A stretch of 64,000 nucleotides of DNA. Source: Novosphingobium sp. KCTC 2891 (GTDB taxonomy: Bacteria > Pseudomonadota > Alphaproteobacteria > Sphingomonadales > Sphingomonadaceae). Position numbers and translations under genes: made by a program. The stretch lies in the NCBI RefSeq assembly GCF_025938155.1, contig NZ_JAPCZG010000001.1, positions 600,025-664,024 of the forward strand. Direction: 5' to 3'. Below are positions 8,930 to 18,227 of the stretch, one piece after another. Under the pieces are notes generated by a model. The model searched no databases and was not told the DNA's origin. It saw only the letters and a list, made by a program, of their open reading frames with translations. The first letter of the stretch is position 1. Each line of letters starts with the position of its first letter.

Positions 8930-10702
8930 TCAGTCTGCAAAGGCGGCGTCTTCAACGTGAAGTTCGGCTGCGGGGCGGGTGCCCCAATCGTCGATCTTGG
9001 CGCGGCCCGCGAGCCAGAACTGCCTGCCGCGCGATTGGTGGAGCAGGACCTGGCCCAGTTCGGTCTGTGCAGCGCGGAAGGCGATCGCCTTGAACGAGCG
9101 GCCATCGCCGCCGCTGGCGATCATGCGGACATGGTCGGTGCCGACGAGATCGCATTTGACGAGGCGCACCGGCCCGACCGCGATGCGCGGCCCCGGCCAG
9201 CCCACGCCGAAGGGACCGGCCCCTTCCAACGTCTCGATCAGCGACGGCGTCAGACCGCCGGCGGTGAGCGAGAGATCGAGCAACAGCGCCTGCGCCGCGC
9301 GCGCTTCGGCCACGTCACGCGCCAATCGTTCGTCGAGCCAGTCGGCGAGGCGGGGCAGGGCGGCCGGGTCGATCGTCAATCCGCAGGCCATGGCGTGGCC
9401 GCCGCCTGCAACCAGCATTCCTGCCTCGCGCGCGGCGATGATCGCGGCGCCCAGGTCCACGCCCGAGATCGAGCGGCCCGAACCCTTGCCTTGGCCCGCC
9501 TCGTCCGCGCCGAGCGCGATGACCAGCGTGGGCTTGCCGGTCTTTTCCTTGATCCGCCCCGCGACGATGCCGATCACGCCGGGGTGCCAGCCTTCGCCCG
9601 AGACGACGATCACCGCGCGGTTGTGCTGAGCATCGACCTGCGCTTCGGCGGCTTCCTGCACGGCCTGTTCGATGGCGCGGCGCTCGTCGTTGAGTTCGGA
9701 AAGCCGGGCCGAGATGGTGCGCGCCTCGTCCGGGTCCTCGGTCGTCAGCAGGCGCACGCCCAGCGACGAATCGCCCACGCGCCCCGCCGCGTTGATGCGC
9801 GGCCCGAGTGCGAAGCCCAGATCGCTGCACGTTGGCGCGCGGTTGAGGCGGCTGGCGTCGATCAGCGCGGAAAGGCCGACGTTCTCGCGCCGGGCCATGA
9901 CTTTCAGCCCCTGCGCCACGAGCGCGCGGTTGAGGCCTTTCAGTTGCGCCACGTCGGCTACGGTGCCGAGTGCGACGAGATCGAGCAGGCGCATGAGGTC
10001 GGGCGCGGGGCGGCGGTCGAACCAGCCGCGTCCGCGCAAGGTGCGCACCGTCGCCACCGCGAGCAGGAAGGCAACGCCCACTGCGGCGAGGTGCCCGTGC
10101 GCGGCGGCCTCGTCGGCTTCGTCGAGCCGGTTGGGGTTGACCAGCGCGGCGGCTATGGGAAGTTCGGGCGCGCACTTGTGATGATCGACCACGATCACGT
10201 CCACGCCCTCGGCATGGGCAGCTGCCAGCGCTTCGTGGGCCATGGCGCCGCAATCGACGGTGACGATCAGGCGAGAGCCTTCGCGCGCCAGCCGCACCAG
10301 CGCCTCGCCCGAGGGGCCGTAGCCTTCGAGCAGTCGGTCGGGGATATAGGCGCGCGCGGGCAGGCCAAGCTCGCCCAGCAGCCGGATCAAGAGCGCCGCG
10401 CTGGTGGCGCCGTCGACGTCGTAGTCGCCATAGACGGTGACGGCTTCCTGTCGCTCGACCGCGTCGGCGAGGCGGCGGGCGGCAGCGTCCATGTCGCGGA
10501 AGATCGACGGGTCCGGCAGGAAATCGCGCAAGGTGGGACGGCGGTGGCGCTCCAGGTCGTCGCGGTCCACGCCGCGCGACAGCAGAAGCTTGTCGACCAG
10601 ATCGTCCGATAGGCGGGCATCGCCGCCAAGGTCCATGTTGCCGCCCCGCCAGCGCCAGGCGAGGCCGGAGAGGGATCGAGTGATCGCAGTGACGGGTATC
10701 AT
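8930..10702 (-). CDS. recJ: Single-stranded-DNA exonuclease RecJ
   Basis: 590 residues, typical RecJ length. The DHH phosphoesterase core carries YGDYDVDGATSAAL (around residue 95) and VVDHHKC (the DHH motif, around residue 170), followed by NPNR. The DHHA1 domain has the GGHAMACGL signature. A C-terminal OB-fold-like region follows. RecJ degrades single-stranded DNA 5' to 3' in recombination and mismatch repair. It is divergent from the hypothetical gene at 10855 and upstream of the tRNA-Glu pair on the same strand. Confidence 0.95.
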   Translation of the reverse strand: MIPVTAITRSLSGLAWRWRGGNMDLGGDARLSDDLVDKLLLSRGVDRDDLERHRRPTLRDFLPDPSIFRDMDAAARRLADAVERQEAVTVYGDYDVDGATSAALLIRLLGELGLPARAYIPDRLLEGYGPSGEALVRLAREGSRLIVTVDCGAMAHEALAAAHAEGVDVIVVDHHKCAPELPIAAALVNPNRLDEADEAAAHGHLAAVGVAFLLAVATVRTLRGRGWFDRRPAPDLMRLLDLVALGTVADVAQLKGLNRALVAQGLKVMARRENVGLSALIDASRLNRAPTCSDLGFALGPRINAAGRVGDSSLGVRLLTTEDPDEARTISARLSELNDERRAIEQAVQEAAEAQVDAQHNRAVIVVSGEGWHPGVIGIVAGRIKEKTGKPTLVIALGADEAGQGKGSGRSISGVDLGAAIIAAREAGMLVAGGGHAMACGLTIDPAALPRLADWLDERLARDVAEARAAQALLLDLSLTAGGLTPSLIETLEGAGPFGVGWPGPRIAVGPVRLVKCDLVGTDHVRMIASGGDGRSFKAIAFRAAQTELGQVLLHQSRGRQFWLAGRAKIDDWGTRPAAELHVEDAAFAD

Positions 10703-10854
10703 GTGAGCGCTGCGCTAGACCATTCGGGGCCGCGATTAAAGCGCGCCCTTTGCGCAAGGTCACAGCGAGTTGACACAGGGGACGGTCATATGGTCGCATC
10801 TGCCGGGGCAAACCCGCCCGCGCGCGGCGAGTCTCGTTCTCAACGGAGGATGCT

Positions 10855-12138
10855 ATGAGCAGGAATCGGCGTGAACGACGCGTGTTGCAGCCCTTCTGGA
10901 TCGGCGCAGCAGCGGCGATGGGCGTGATCGCGGTGGGCGGCGCAGTCGTCGCGCAGAAGACCACGGGGCCTGTGGCCCGCTATGAAATGCGCGCGGGCAC
11001 CACATCGGGCATGGGCGCGATGGGAGCAGGCGGGCGCGGCGGGATGCGCGGCGCGATGGGCATGGCCTTCGGCGGTGGCAATTCGGCCAACCACGAGTTG
11101 TGGCTCGACCTTGGCTCAAGTCGTGCGGCCAGCGAAGGCACGCCGCGCGCGGACCATTTCATGCCGGCGGGGGCCAAGCTCGGCCCATCGGTGGCGCTCA
11201 AGACGCCGCAGATCGTGTCCAGGCCGGAACAGCCGGGCGAGCGCGATTTCCAGCGGCCCAAGGGCCGGATGCTGATCTTCTGGGGCTGCGGCGAGCACGC
11301 GCCGGCCGGGCAGCCGATCGTGATCGACTTCGCCCGGATCGCCGCAGGGCAGATGCCCCCGGGCCTGTGGTCCACCAGCGTGCCGATGGACCGCTATGTC
11401 AGTCCGGCGAATAGCCGCACCTATGGGCACTGGCCGTCCGACGATGGCAAGTTCGTGAAGCCGGACAGTTCGCTGATCGGCGCGCACCGCGTGGCAGGCA
11501 ATTATTCGCCGAGCATGAGCTTCACCCTGACGCGGGACTTCATGGGGGCGCTGCGCGCGGGATCGACGGCGAATCCCAGCGGATCGGTGCTGCTGCGCTG
11601 GAATGCCCTGCCCGACGCGACCGGCTATCACGCCTCGCTGATCGGCGGGAAGCAGGGCAAGACCGGTGGCGGCGAGATGACCGACGTGGTGTGGTGGTCG
11701 TCGAGCGCCACGCGCGAGTTCGGCGGCGGGCTGGCCGACTGGCTCTCCCCTGCGACGGTGGCGCGGCTGGTGGCGAACCGCACGGTGCTTTCGCCGCAGA
11801 CCACCACCTGCACGGTGCCGGTCGAAGTGAAGCAGGCGGCGCCCGACTTCCTGATGACTTCGCTCTATGCCTATGGGCCTGAGGAAAGCTTTGCCTATCC
11901 CCCCAAGCCGGCGGACCCCAAGGCGGTGTGGAACATCGAATGGTCGGCGCGTATCCGCCATCGTTCGATGACCGCGTTCCTGGCGGGGATGCCGGGAATG
12001 GAGGACATGGGCGCGGCGGATGAGGGCGGCCAGCGCAAGCCGCAGTGCAAGCCGAAGAAGAAGGGCGGCTTCGGCGGGCTGCTGGGCGGCGCGTTGGGCG
12101 GGGCGCTGGGCGTGCCATCGGGCGACGACGGCTGCTGA
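10855..12138 (+). CDS. Uncharacterised secreted or membrane-anchored protein, 427 aa
   Basis: I do not recognise a characterised family. There is one N-terminal hydrophobic segment (about residues 12-33, ending AVVAQKT) that could be a signal peptide or anchor. A Gly/Met-rich stretch (residues 50-75) follows, then a long soluble region containing LIFWGCGEHA and many Trp and Tyr residues. The C-terminus is basic then glycine-rich (KPKKKGGFGGLLGGALGGALG) and ends in Cys. GGAGG is five bases before the ATG. It heads a run of four plus-strand genes, the next starting about 17 bases after its stop. Its role is unknown. Confidence 0.75.
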   Translation: MSRNRRERRVLQPFWIGAAAAMGVIAVGGAVVAQKTTGPVARYEMRAGTTSGMGAMGAGGRGGMRGAMGMAFGGGNSANHELWLDLGSSRAASEGTPRADHFMPAGAKLGPSVALKTPQIVSRPEQPGERDFQRPKGRMLIFWGCGEHAPAGQPIVIDFARIAAGQMPPGLWSTSVPMDRYVSPANSRTYGHWPSDDGKFVKPDSSLIGAHRVAGNYSPSMSFTLTRDFMGALRAGSTANPSGSVLLRWNALPDATGYHASLIGGKQGKTGGGEMTDVVWWSSSATREFGGGLADWLSPATVARLVANRTVLSPQTTTCTVPVEVKQAAPDFLMTSLYAYGPEESFAYPPKPADPKAVWNIEWSARIRHRSMTAFLAGMPGMEDMGAADEGGQRKPQCKPKKKGGFGGLLGGALGGALGVPSGDDGC

Positions 12139-12155
12139 CCGGCAACGCGCCCGGA

Positions 12156-12632
12156 TTGTTGATCGTGTGGCACAGCCGCACGGGTGCCGCCGCGCAACTC
12201 GCGCGCGCGGTGCACGACGGAGCGGGCGGCGCGGTCGGCGCGCGCCTGCTCCGCGCAGAGGATGCGGCGCCGGAGGATCTTCTGGCCGCGCGCGTCACGG
12301 TCTTTGCCTGCCCCGAAAACCTGGGCGCGCTGTCGGGCGCGATGAAGGAGTTCTTCGATCGCAGTTATTACCCGGTGCTGGGGCGGATCGAGGGGCGCGG
12401 CTATGCCACTGTCATCGCGGCCGGATCGGCGGGGCAGGGCGCCGAAGCGCAGATCGACCGGATCGTGACCGGGTGGCGGCTGCGCCGTGTGCAGGAGGGG
12501 ATGATCGTCAACCTGGGCGCGCAGACGCCCGAGGCGATTCTGGCGCCCAAGCAGGTGGACGAGACGGCGTTGCAGAAATGTCGCGATTTGGGACAAGCGT
12601 TGGCGGCCGGTCTCGATATCGGCCTGTTCTGA
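12156..12632 (+). CDS. Flavodoxin-like / NADPH-dependent FMN reductase-type protein
   Basis: About 158 residues of alpha/beta flavodoxin-like sequence. It begins LLIVWHSRTGAAAQLARAV (beta-1 and a phosphate-binding loop), then VTVFACPENLGALSGAMKEFFDRSYYP, the pattern around the FMN-binding loop, and a late GWRLRR segment. The start is uncertain: TTG at 12156 or 12159 fits the protein best, since upstream sequence overlaps the preceding gene in another frame. It probably binds FMN and is encoded with the upstream hypothetical gene; substrate unknown. Confidence 0.7.
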   Translation: MLIVWHSRTGAAAQLARAVHDGAGGAVGARLLRAEDAAPEDLLAARVTVFACPENLGALSGAMKEFFDRSYYPVLGRIEGRGYATVIAAGSAGQGAEAQIDRIVTGWRLRRVQEGMIVNLGAQTPEAILAPKQVDETALQKCRDLGQALAAGLDIGLF

Positions 12633-12744
12633 TGTAAAGTTCCCGGCCATGTGGCGGTCCGGATCGAATGCTTTCCCAGACGCGCGGGACTCGACGGCCG
12701 GCACCGTGTCGGCCAAGCATCCGGTGGAGGGCGAAGGAGCACAC

Positions 12745-13488
12745 GTGGTCGGGATCGCAAGCACGGCGCAGAGCAGGAGCGTAGCCGCGCTGCTGTTCGA
12801 TTCCGGCAAGCGCCCCGATGCAGAGGCGCTGGCTGCACTGGCCGCGCGCAGCGGCGCCTTTACCGTGACGCACCGGTCCGAAGCGGAGCCGGGCTGGCTG
12901 GAACTGCTGCGCGGCGGACTGACTTTCGACGTGACCGGCCTCGCGCCGGAAACGGCATTGCGGCTGGGCCCGGCGGCGGCGCACCCCGTGGGCCTGCCGC
13001 GCAGCCTCGATCTCACCACGCTGGAGGCGATTTATCTCGCGCCCGGGCCGCATCTGGCTGGCGCCGAACATCTTCTTCCCGTGATCCGCGTCGCGGTCGC
13101 ACAAATCGCCGATATGGCGCAAATGCCGGGGATTGTCGGCGTTTCATGGCTTCCGGCCAGAACGGTCGTTTCGCCAGGATGGTTCGTGCAGGCCATCTCC
13201 GCGTGGCTTGATGGCGGGCCGTTCCCGGCGCTGGCGCTTGCCGCGCTGGCGAGAACTTCCTCCAAAATGACCAGCGAAGGGCTGGCGTTTCTGATTGGTC
13301 AAGAATTCACGCTCTACGCATCGGACGGGATGTTGCAGGAGAGGGACGCGCGCGTGGCGGTACGCCTGGTCGATTGGCTGGTGGCCCATGGCAAGGTCGA
13401 AGGACCACGCGAAGTCGTGCTTTCCGGCGTCGGCCCGGTCTGGCTGGAGCCTGACCGGGAGGGCCTGGTTCACGCCCGGTGCGTGTAA
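12745..13488 (+). CDS. Uncharacterised protein, 247 aa
   Basis: An ATG at 12649 gives a longer frame without a ribosome site. GTG 12745 is preceded by AAGGAG at five-base spacing and starts the protein MVGIASTAQSRSVAALLFDSG, so I use it. The sequence is soluble, with alternating strands and helices. The region KMTSEGLAFLIGQEFTLYASDG followed by a conserved-looking helix vaguely recalls the C-terminal part of DUF4261 proteins, but this is weak. It sits between a flavodoxin-like gene and an AHH nuclease-like gene, 10 bases from the latter. Function unknown. Confidence 0.65.
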   Translation: MVGIASTAQSRSVAALLFDSGKRPDAEALAALAARSGAFTVTHRSEAEPGWLELLRGGLTFDVTGLAPETALRLGPAAAHPVGLPRSLDLTTLEAIYLAPGPHLAGAEHLLPVIRVAVAQIADMAQMPGIVGVSWLPARTVVSPGWFVQAISAWLDGGPFPALALAALARTSSKMTSEGLAFLIGQEFTLYASDGMLQERDARVAVRLVDWLVAHGKVEGPREVVLSGVGPVWLEPDREGLVHARCV

Positions 13489-13498
13489 GCGCGCAGGC

Positions 13499-14029
13499 GT
13501 GACGGCGGGCGCTCGCACCGCGCTGCCTTTCAGGGCGGTCAACGTTTTCGGCGCGCGCGGATATGTCGCGGGATTGCAGCGCCACCATGTCCTGCCGCGC
13601 CAGCTGCTGGGCCATGGCGGGCTGAAACGGATGTTCGCCGCGCTCGACGGCGAGACGCTGGGCTTTCACGATTTCCGCCGCAATGGCCTGCTGCTGCCCG
13701 CCTGCGAGCGCCAGGCGGAGCGCGCGGGCCTGCCGCTTCATCGCGGGCCGCACCGGCGTTACAGCGAACTGGTGCTGGAGCGCGCGGGGCAGATCGAGGC
13801 GGGCTGGCAGCGTGCGGGGCAGGTCGATCTCGACCGGGCGTGCCGCGAGGCGCTGATGCGCTTCGACCTGCTGCAGAAGGCGCTGCGCCGGCGCTTGCTC
13901 GATCCGCGCCGCTGGCAAGGGCCATCGCTGCATCGCCGCGATCCCAACCGCCGCGACCCCGCGCTCGATTTCAGCCATCTGGACCAGATGGCCGAGATGC
14001 TGTGGGCGGATACCGCGACCGAAGCCTGA
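13499..14029 (+). CDS. AHH-domain (HNH/treble-clef nuclease-like) protein
   Basis: About 176 residues from GTG 13499; the start is uncertain because no strong ribosome site is visible. The core GLQRHHVLPRQLLG followed by NGLLLPACERQA and LPLHRGPHRRYSELV is the AHH nuclease pattern, with paired His and a later His-x-Gly. In other bacteria such domains are toxin tips or nuclease domains of polymorphic toxin systems. Here the protein is small, has no secretion signal, and has no obvious immunity gene beside it, so a cellular role is equally possible. It converges on the nitronate monooxygenase gene. Confidence 0.7.
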   Translation: MTAGARTALPFRAVNVFGARGYVAGLQRHHVLPRQLLGHGGLKRMFAALDGETLGFHDFRRNGLLLPACERQAERAGLPLHRGPHRRYSELVLERAGQIEAGWQRAGQVDLDRACREALMRFDLLQKALRRRLLDPRRWQGPSLHRRDPNRRDPALDFSHLDQMAEMLWADTATEA

Positions 14030-14051
14030 GCTTCGGCCGCGCACCATCGGT

Positions 14052-15032
14052 TCAGCGCAGGAACGGGGCCGTGTTTTCCGCGAGCGCGGCGGCCGCTTCG
14101 CGATATTCGGCTTCGAACCGGGCGACGCGCGCCTCCACCGGCTCCACCGCGTGGATCGCGCCGATGCCTTGGCCCGAACCCCAGATGTCCTTCCAGGCCT
14201 TGGCTTCGGTATTGCCGCCCGAGCCGAAGTTCATCTGCGAGGGATCGCTGACCGGCAGGTTGTCCGGGTCCAGCCCGGCCGCGACGATCGATGGGCGCAG
14301 GTAGTTGCCGTGCACGCCGGTGAAGAGGTTCGAGTAGATGATATCGTCCGCACGGCCTTCGACGATGGCGTTCTTGTAACCTTCCTGCGCGCGGGCCTCT
14401 TCGGTCGCGATCCATGCGGAACCGATATAGGCGAAGTCCGCGCCCAATGCCTGTGCGGCGAGGATCGAGCGGCCATGCGCGATGGCGCCCGACAGCGCGA
14501 CCGGGCCGTCGAACCAGCTGCGGATTTCCTGCATCAGCGCGAAGGGCGAAAGCGTGCCGGCATGGCCACCCGCGCCCGAGGCAACCGGGATCAGCCCGTC
14601 CGCGCCCTTGTCGATGGCCTTGTGCGCGAAACGGTCGTCGATCACATCGTGCATCACGATCGCGCCCCAGCGATGGGCCGCGTTGTAAACGTCCTCGCGC
14701 GCGCCGAGCGAGGTGATCAGCATCGGCACCTGCCACTTTTCGCAGAGCGCCATGTCCTCATCGAGCCGGTTGTTGGTCTTGTGGACGATCTGGTTGACCG
14801 CGAAAGGCGCGGCCGGGCGGTCCGGATTGGCGCGGTTGTGCGCGGCCAGTTCCTCGGTGATCTGGTGCAGCCATTCGTCAAGCTGGCTGACCGGTCGTGC
14901 GTTGAGCGAGGGAAAGCTGCCGACGACGCCCGCCTTGCACTGGGCGATGACCATTTCCGGCCCGGAAATGATGAACAGCGGGGAGGCGATGACCGGCAGG
15001 CGGAGCTTGGAGAACAGCGGCGGCAGCGACAT
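14052..15032 (-). CDS. Nitronate monooxygenase (2-nitropropane dioxygenase family)
   Basis: 326 residues of an FMN-dependent TIM-barrel. Typical patterns are PVIASPLFIISGPEMVIAQCKAGVVGSFP at the N-terminus, an NTNN-like VHKTNNRL segment, HDVIDDRFAHKAIDKGADGLI, and the phosphate-binding GAGGHAG with a later GADFAYIGSAWIAT. The family oxidises alkyl nitronates such as propionate-3-nitronate, although some members are enoyl reductase-like. GGGAGAG precedes the ATG. It follows the amidohydrolase gene by about 100 bases on the same strand. Confidence 0.88.
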   Translation of the reverse strand: MSLPPLFSKLRLPVIASPLFIISGPEMVIAQCKAGVVGSFPSLNARPVSQLDEWLHQITEELAAHNRANPDRPAAPFAVNQIVHKTNNRLDEDMALCEKWQVPMLITSLGAREDVYNAAHRWGAIVMHDVIDDRFAHKAIDKGADGLIPVASGAGGHAGTLSPFALMQEIRSWFDGPVALSGAIAHGRSILAAQALGADFAYIGSAWIATEEARAQEGYKNAIVEGRADDIIYSNLFTGVHGNYLRPSIVAAGLDPDNLPVSDPSQMNFGSGGNTEAKAWKDIWGSGQGIGAIHAVEPVEARVARFEAEYREAAAALAENTAPFLR

Positions 15033-15140
15033 CGGATTTCTCTCCCATCAAGCCCTTTAACCGGGCGATTAAGAAGAGCTACCAAGCCGCGCCGCCGCTG
15101 TCAAAGACCCAGCGTTGGCGGATTCCCGTAAGGGCAGGCG

Positions 15141-16202
15141 TCAGCCCGCGTCGAGCAGGTGTTCCACGCCATAGACCTTGGCTGCAGTGCCGGCGAAGAG
15201 CGCCCGCTTTTCGCCGGCGGAGGCGCCCGCCGACAGCCGCTTGAACGCGTTCCACAGCGTGCGGTAGTCCGCGCCCCAGCGATCGACCGGGAAGTTGCTT
15301 TCGAACATCGCGCGCTGCGGGCCGAAGGCGTCGATGCAGGTTTCGATATAGGGACGCCACATCGCCGCCAGCACTTCCGAGCCAAGGCCCGCCGCCGGGC
15401 CCTTGTCCGGCATCATGCAGAACGCCATGGCGAGGCCGCCGAGCTTGACCGACACGTTCGGGCATTCGGCCAGCGTGCGAATCTTGGCGCGCCAGATGTC
15501 GAAACGTTCGGGCAGCTTGCCCTTGTAGCTGGCGATGCCGAGCGGGGTGCCGCAGTGATCGAGCACGATGGTCTGGTCGGGGAAGGCGCGGGCAAGGTCG
15601 ATCACGTCGTCGAGTTGGGGCTCGACCACCCAGGCGTCGAACGTCAGGCCCATGGGGGCAAGGTGCTTGAACCCGGCACGGAATGCATCGCTGTGGTAAA
15701 GCCCCTGCACGGCATGGAACGGAGGGCCGAGCACCTCCGGATCGGCATCCCACGCGTCTTGGTGGCGGATGCCCTTGAAGCGGCCCCCTGAACTGCCGCC
15801 GCCCGCGGCGACGAGCGCTTCGAGCACGCCCTTGGCGCCGTCGCCCAGCGTCATGTCGGCATGGCCGACGATGCCTGCGCAGGGGCGGTAGGCGCCGTAG
15901 AGGCCGCTGGCGCCCTGCGCCGCGACGCCGTTGACGTATTCGACTTCGCCGACCGGCTTCATCGCCTGTTCGGCGCCGCTGCGGTAGAACGCGCCGCATT
16001 CCATGAACACGGTGCCGATCACGTTGTGGCCGGACTGCGTATCCGCGAGCAGCTGGTCGAAGGTGTAGTAGGGCGCCAGAGTCAGCGCCTCGATGAAGGG
16101 GTGGCGCGGCTGGGGGAAGGAATCGACCAGCGGCCGCAGATCCCACAGATGGTGGTGCGGATCGATGATCGGCAGGTCAGGATCGAGAATCGCTTCAGGC
16201 AT
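15141..16202 (-). CDS. Amidohydrolase-family metal-dependent hydrolase
   Basis: 353 residues from ATG 16202, chosen because GGGAG lies five bases upstream; an ATG at 16214 lacks such a site. It has the amidohydrolase-2 start LPIIDPHHHLWD (metal-binding His residues), LDHCGTPLG in the barrel, and FESNFPVDRWGADY with the late catalytic Asp. Relatives hydrolyse lactones or decarboxylate aromatic acids. The PHHHLWD type is often found among sugar-lactone or muconolactone hydrolases, but the substrate cannot be told here. Confidence 0.85.
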   Translation of the reverse strand: MPEAILDPDLPIIDPHHHLWDLRPLVDSFPQPRHPFIEALTLAPYYTFDQLLADTQSGHNVIGTVFMECGAFYRSGAEQAMKPVGEVEYVNGVAAQGASGLYGAYRPCAGIVGHADMTLGDGAKGVLEALVAAGGGSSGGRFKGIRHQDAWDADPEVLGPPFHAVQGLYHSDAFRAGFKHLAPMGLTFDAWVVEPQLDDVIDLARAFPDQTIVLDHCGTPLGIASYKGKLPERFDIWRAKIRTLAECPNVSVKLGGLAMAFCMMPDKGPAAGLGSEVLAAMWRPYIETCIDAFGPQRAMFESNFPVDRWGADYRTLWNAFKRLSAGASAGEKRALFAGTAAKVYGVEHLLDAG

Positions 16203-16315
16203 ACCGGCTCCCATTTTCGTGCGCCTCTTGTGGGCAGGGGAGCGAGTATGGAGAATGCGGGCGCAGCCGCAAGGTCTAGTTTAATCGGGTAATTGACGTT
16301 CGATCGGGACGTTGA

Positions 16316-16339
16316 CGGGGCGGCCATCGGGCCGCCCCG
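16316..16339 (-). terminator. Stem-loop downstream of leuA
   Basis: CGGGGCGGCC-ATCG-GGCCGCCCCG, a perfect 10-bp stem with a 4-base loop, 8 bases after the leuA stop. No T-run follows on the minus strand, so its strength as a terminator is uncertain. Confidence 0.5.
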
Positions 16340-16347
16340 CAATATCG

Positions 16348-18015
16348 TCAGGCGGCGTTGGCGGCCGAAAGGATGGCGCGGACGCTGGCCGTGGCCACGT
16401 CCTCGTCGATGCCCACGCCCCAGATCGCGCGGCCATCGGGCAGCACGCACTCGACATAGGCGGCCGCACGCGCATCGCTGCCGCCGGACATGGCGTGCTC
16501 GGAATAGTCGCGCACGTCGATATCGATGCCGAAGCCGTCGCGCAGCGTGGCGACGACCGACGAGATCAGGCCGTTGCCGCGCCCGCTGACCGACTGGACC
16601 TTGCCATCGACCTCGATCTTGCCGGCGAACACGCGCGTGCCATCGGCCGCGCGGCTTTCCTCGTAGTCGACCAGCTGGAAGTGCTGCGGCACGTCAAGCC
16701 GGTAGACCTTGCGGAACACGCCCCAGATGTCGCCCGCCTGCAGTTCGCGCCCGAGTTCGTCGGCCAGTTCCTGTACGTGGCGGCTGAAGTGCGCCTGCAT
16801 TTTCTTGGGCAGCTTGAGGCCCTGATCCTGTTCGAGCACCCAGGCGAAGCCGCCCTTGCCCGACTGCGAGTTGACGCGGATGACCGCTTCGTAGCTGCGG
16901 CCGAGGTCGGCCGGGTCGATCGGCAGGTAGGGCACCGACCACAGGTCGTCGTTGCGCTTTTCCTGCGCGGCGAAGCCCTTCTTGATCGCGTCCTGGTGGC
17001 TGCCCGAGAATGCCGTGAACACCAGTTCGCCGCCATAGGGATGGCGCGGGTGGACCGGCAGCTGGTTGCAGTATTCGACCGTGCGGATGACCTCGTCGAT
17101 GTCCGAGAAGTCCAGCTCCGGATCGACGCCCTGCGTGTAGAGGTTGAGCGCGACGGTGACGAGGCAGCAGTTGCCGGTGCGCTCGCCATTGCCGAACAGG
17201 CAGCCCTCGACGCGGTCGGCGCCGGCCATCAGGCCGAGTTCCGCCGCCGCGACGCCGGTGCCGCGATCGTTGTGCGTGTGCAGGCTGATCACCGCGCGGT
17301 CGCGGTTTGGCAGGTTGCGGCAGAAATACTCGATCTGGTCGGCATAGATGTTAGGCGTCGCCGCCTCGACCGTGGCCGGCAGGTTGAGGATGATCGGCTT
17401 GTCGGTCGTCGGCTGCAGGATTTCCATCACCGCTTCGCAGCATTCGATGCTGAAATCGACTTCGGCAGTGGAGAAGGTCTCCGGGCTATATTCGAAGTGC
17501 CAGTCGGTCTGCGGGAAGCGCGCGGCCTGATCGCGCAGGAACGTGGCGCCGGCGCGCGCGATTTCCTTGATCTCGGCCTTGTCCATGCCGAACACCACCT
17601 GCCGCCACAGCGGCGACACGGCGTTGTAGACGTGGACGATCGCCTGCTTCGCGCCGGCAAGGCTTTCGAAGCTGGTCTTGATCAGGTCTTCGCGCGACTG
17701 GGTGAGAACCTGCACGAACACGTCGTCGGGAATGCGGCCCTGATCGACCAGTCCGCGGATGAAATCGTACTCGGTCGCGCCCGCGCTGGGGAAGCCGACT
17801 TCGATTTCCTTCACGCCGACCTTGAGCAGCAGGTCGAAGAAGCGGGACTTCTTGTCGGCATCCATCGGATCGATCAGCGACTGGTTGCCGTCGCGCATGT
17901 CGGTCGAAAGCCAGCGGGGGGCCTTGTCGATCACGCGGCTGGGCCACTGGCGGTCGGTCAGCGGGACCTGCGGAAACGGGCGATACTTGACCGAAGGGTT
18001 CTTGAGCATGGTCAT
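16348..18015 (-). CDS. leuA: 2-isopropylmalate synthase
   Basis: 555 residues, matching the longer LeuA type found in fungi, actinobacteria and many alphaproteobacteria rather than the roughly 510-residue E. coli type. It catalyses the first committed step of leucine synthesis (acetyl-CoA plus 2-oxoisovalerate). Visible motifs are [15 protein letters not shown] at the N-terminal active site, [12 protein letters not shown], the metal-binding [11 protein letters not shown], and a C-terminal LeuA dimer domain from about residue 420, where leucine feedback inhibition acts. Tandem ATG codons at 18015 and 18009 are both possible starts. The ilvBNC genes lie a few kilobases away on the same strand. 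Confidence 0.95.
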   Translation of the reverse strand: MTMLKNPSVKYRPFPQVPLTDRQWPSRVIDKAPRWLSTDMRDGNQSLIDPMDADKKSRFFDLLLKVGVKEIEVGFPSAGATEYDFIRGLVDQGRIPDDVFVQVLTQSREDLIKTSFESLAGAKQAIVHVYNAVSPLWRQVVFGMDKAEIKEIARAGATFLRDQAARFPQTDWHFEYSPETFSTAEVDFSIECCEAVMEILQPTTDKPIILNLPATVEAATPNIYADQIEYFCRNLPNRDRAVISLHTHNDRGTGVAAAELGLMAGADRVEGCLFGNGERTGNCCLVTVALNLYTQGVDPELDFSDIDEVIRTVEYCNQLPVHPRHPYGGELVFTAFSGSHQDAIKKGFAAQEKRNDDLWSVPYLPIDPADLGRSYEAVIRVNSQSGKGGFAWVLEQDQGLKLPKKMQAHFSRHVQELADELGRELQAGDIWGVFRKVYRLDVPQHFQLVDYEESRAADGTRVFAGKIEVDGKVQSVSGRGNGLISSVVATLRDGFGIDIDVRDYSEHAMSGGSDARAAAYVECVLPDGRAIWGVGIDEDVATASVRAILSAANAA

Positions 18016-18227
18016 GGAATGGCTACTCGAAGCTGGAAGGTTTGCGTCTGTGAAGGTCCGTATCCCCTGGGCGCCGTGCGCGCCGTAGGACCGACGCGTC
18101 AGCTCACGCCCAAGGGCGGATAAGTCGCAGGGTAAGGTCCAGCCGGGTGCTCATGCGCGAAACCTATGGTGAAAAGCGCCGGGCTTGTCCACAATGTTCT
18201 GCGTCAAAAAATGGGAAGGGAATGAGG

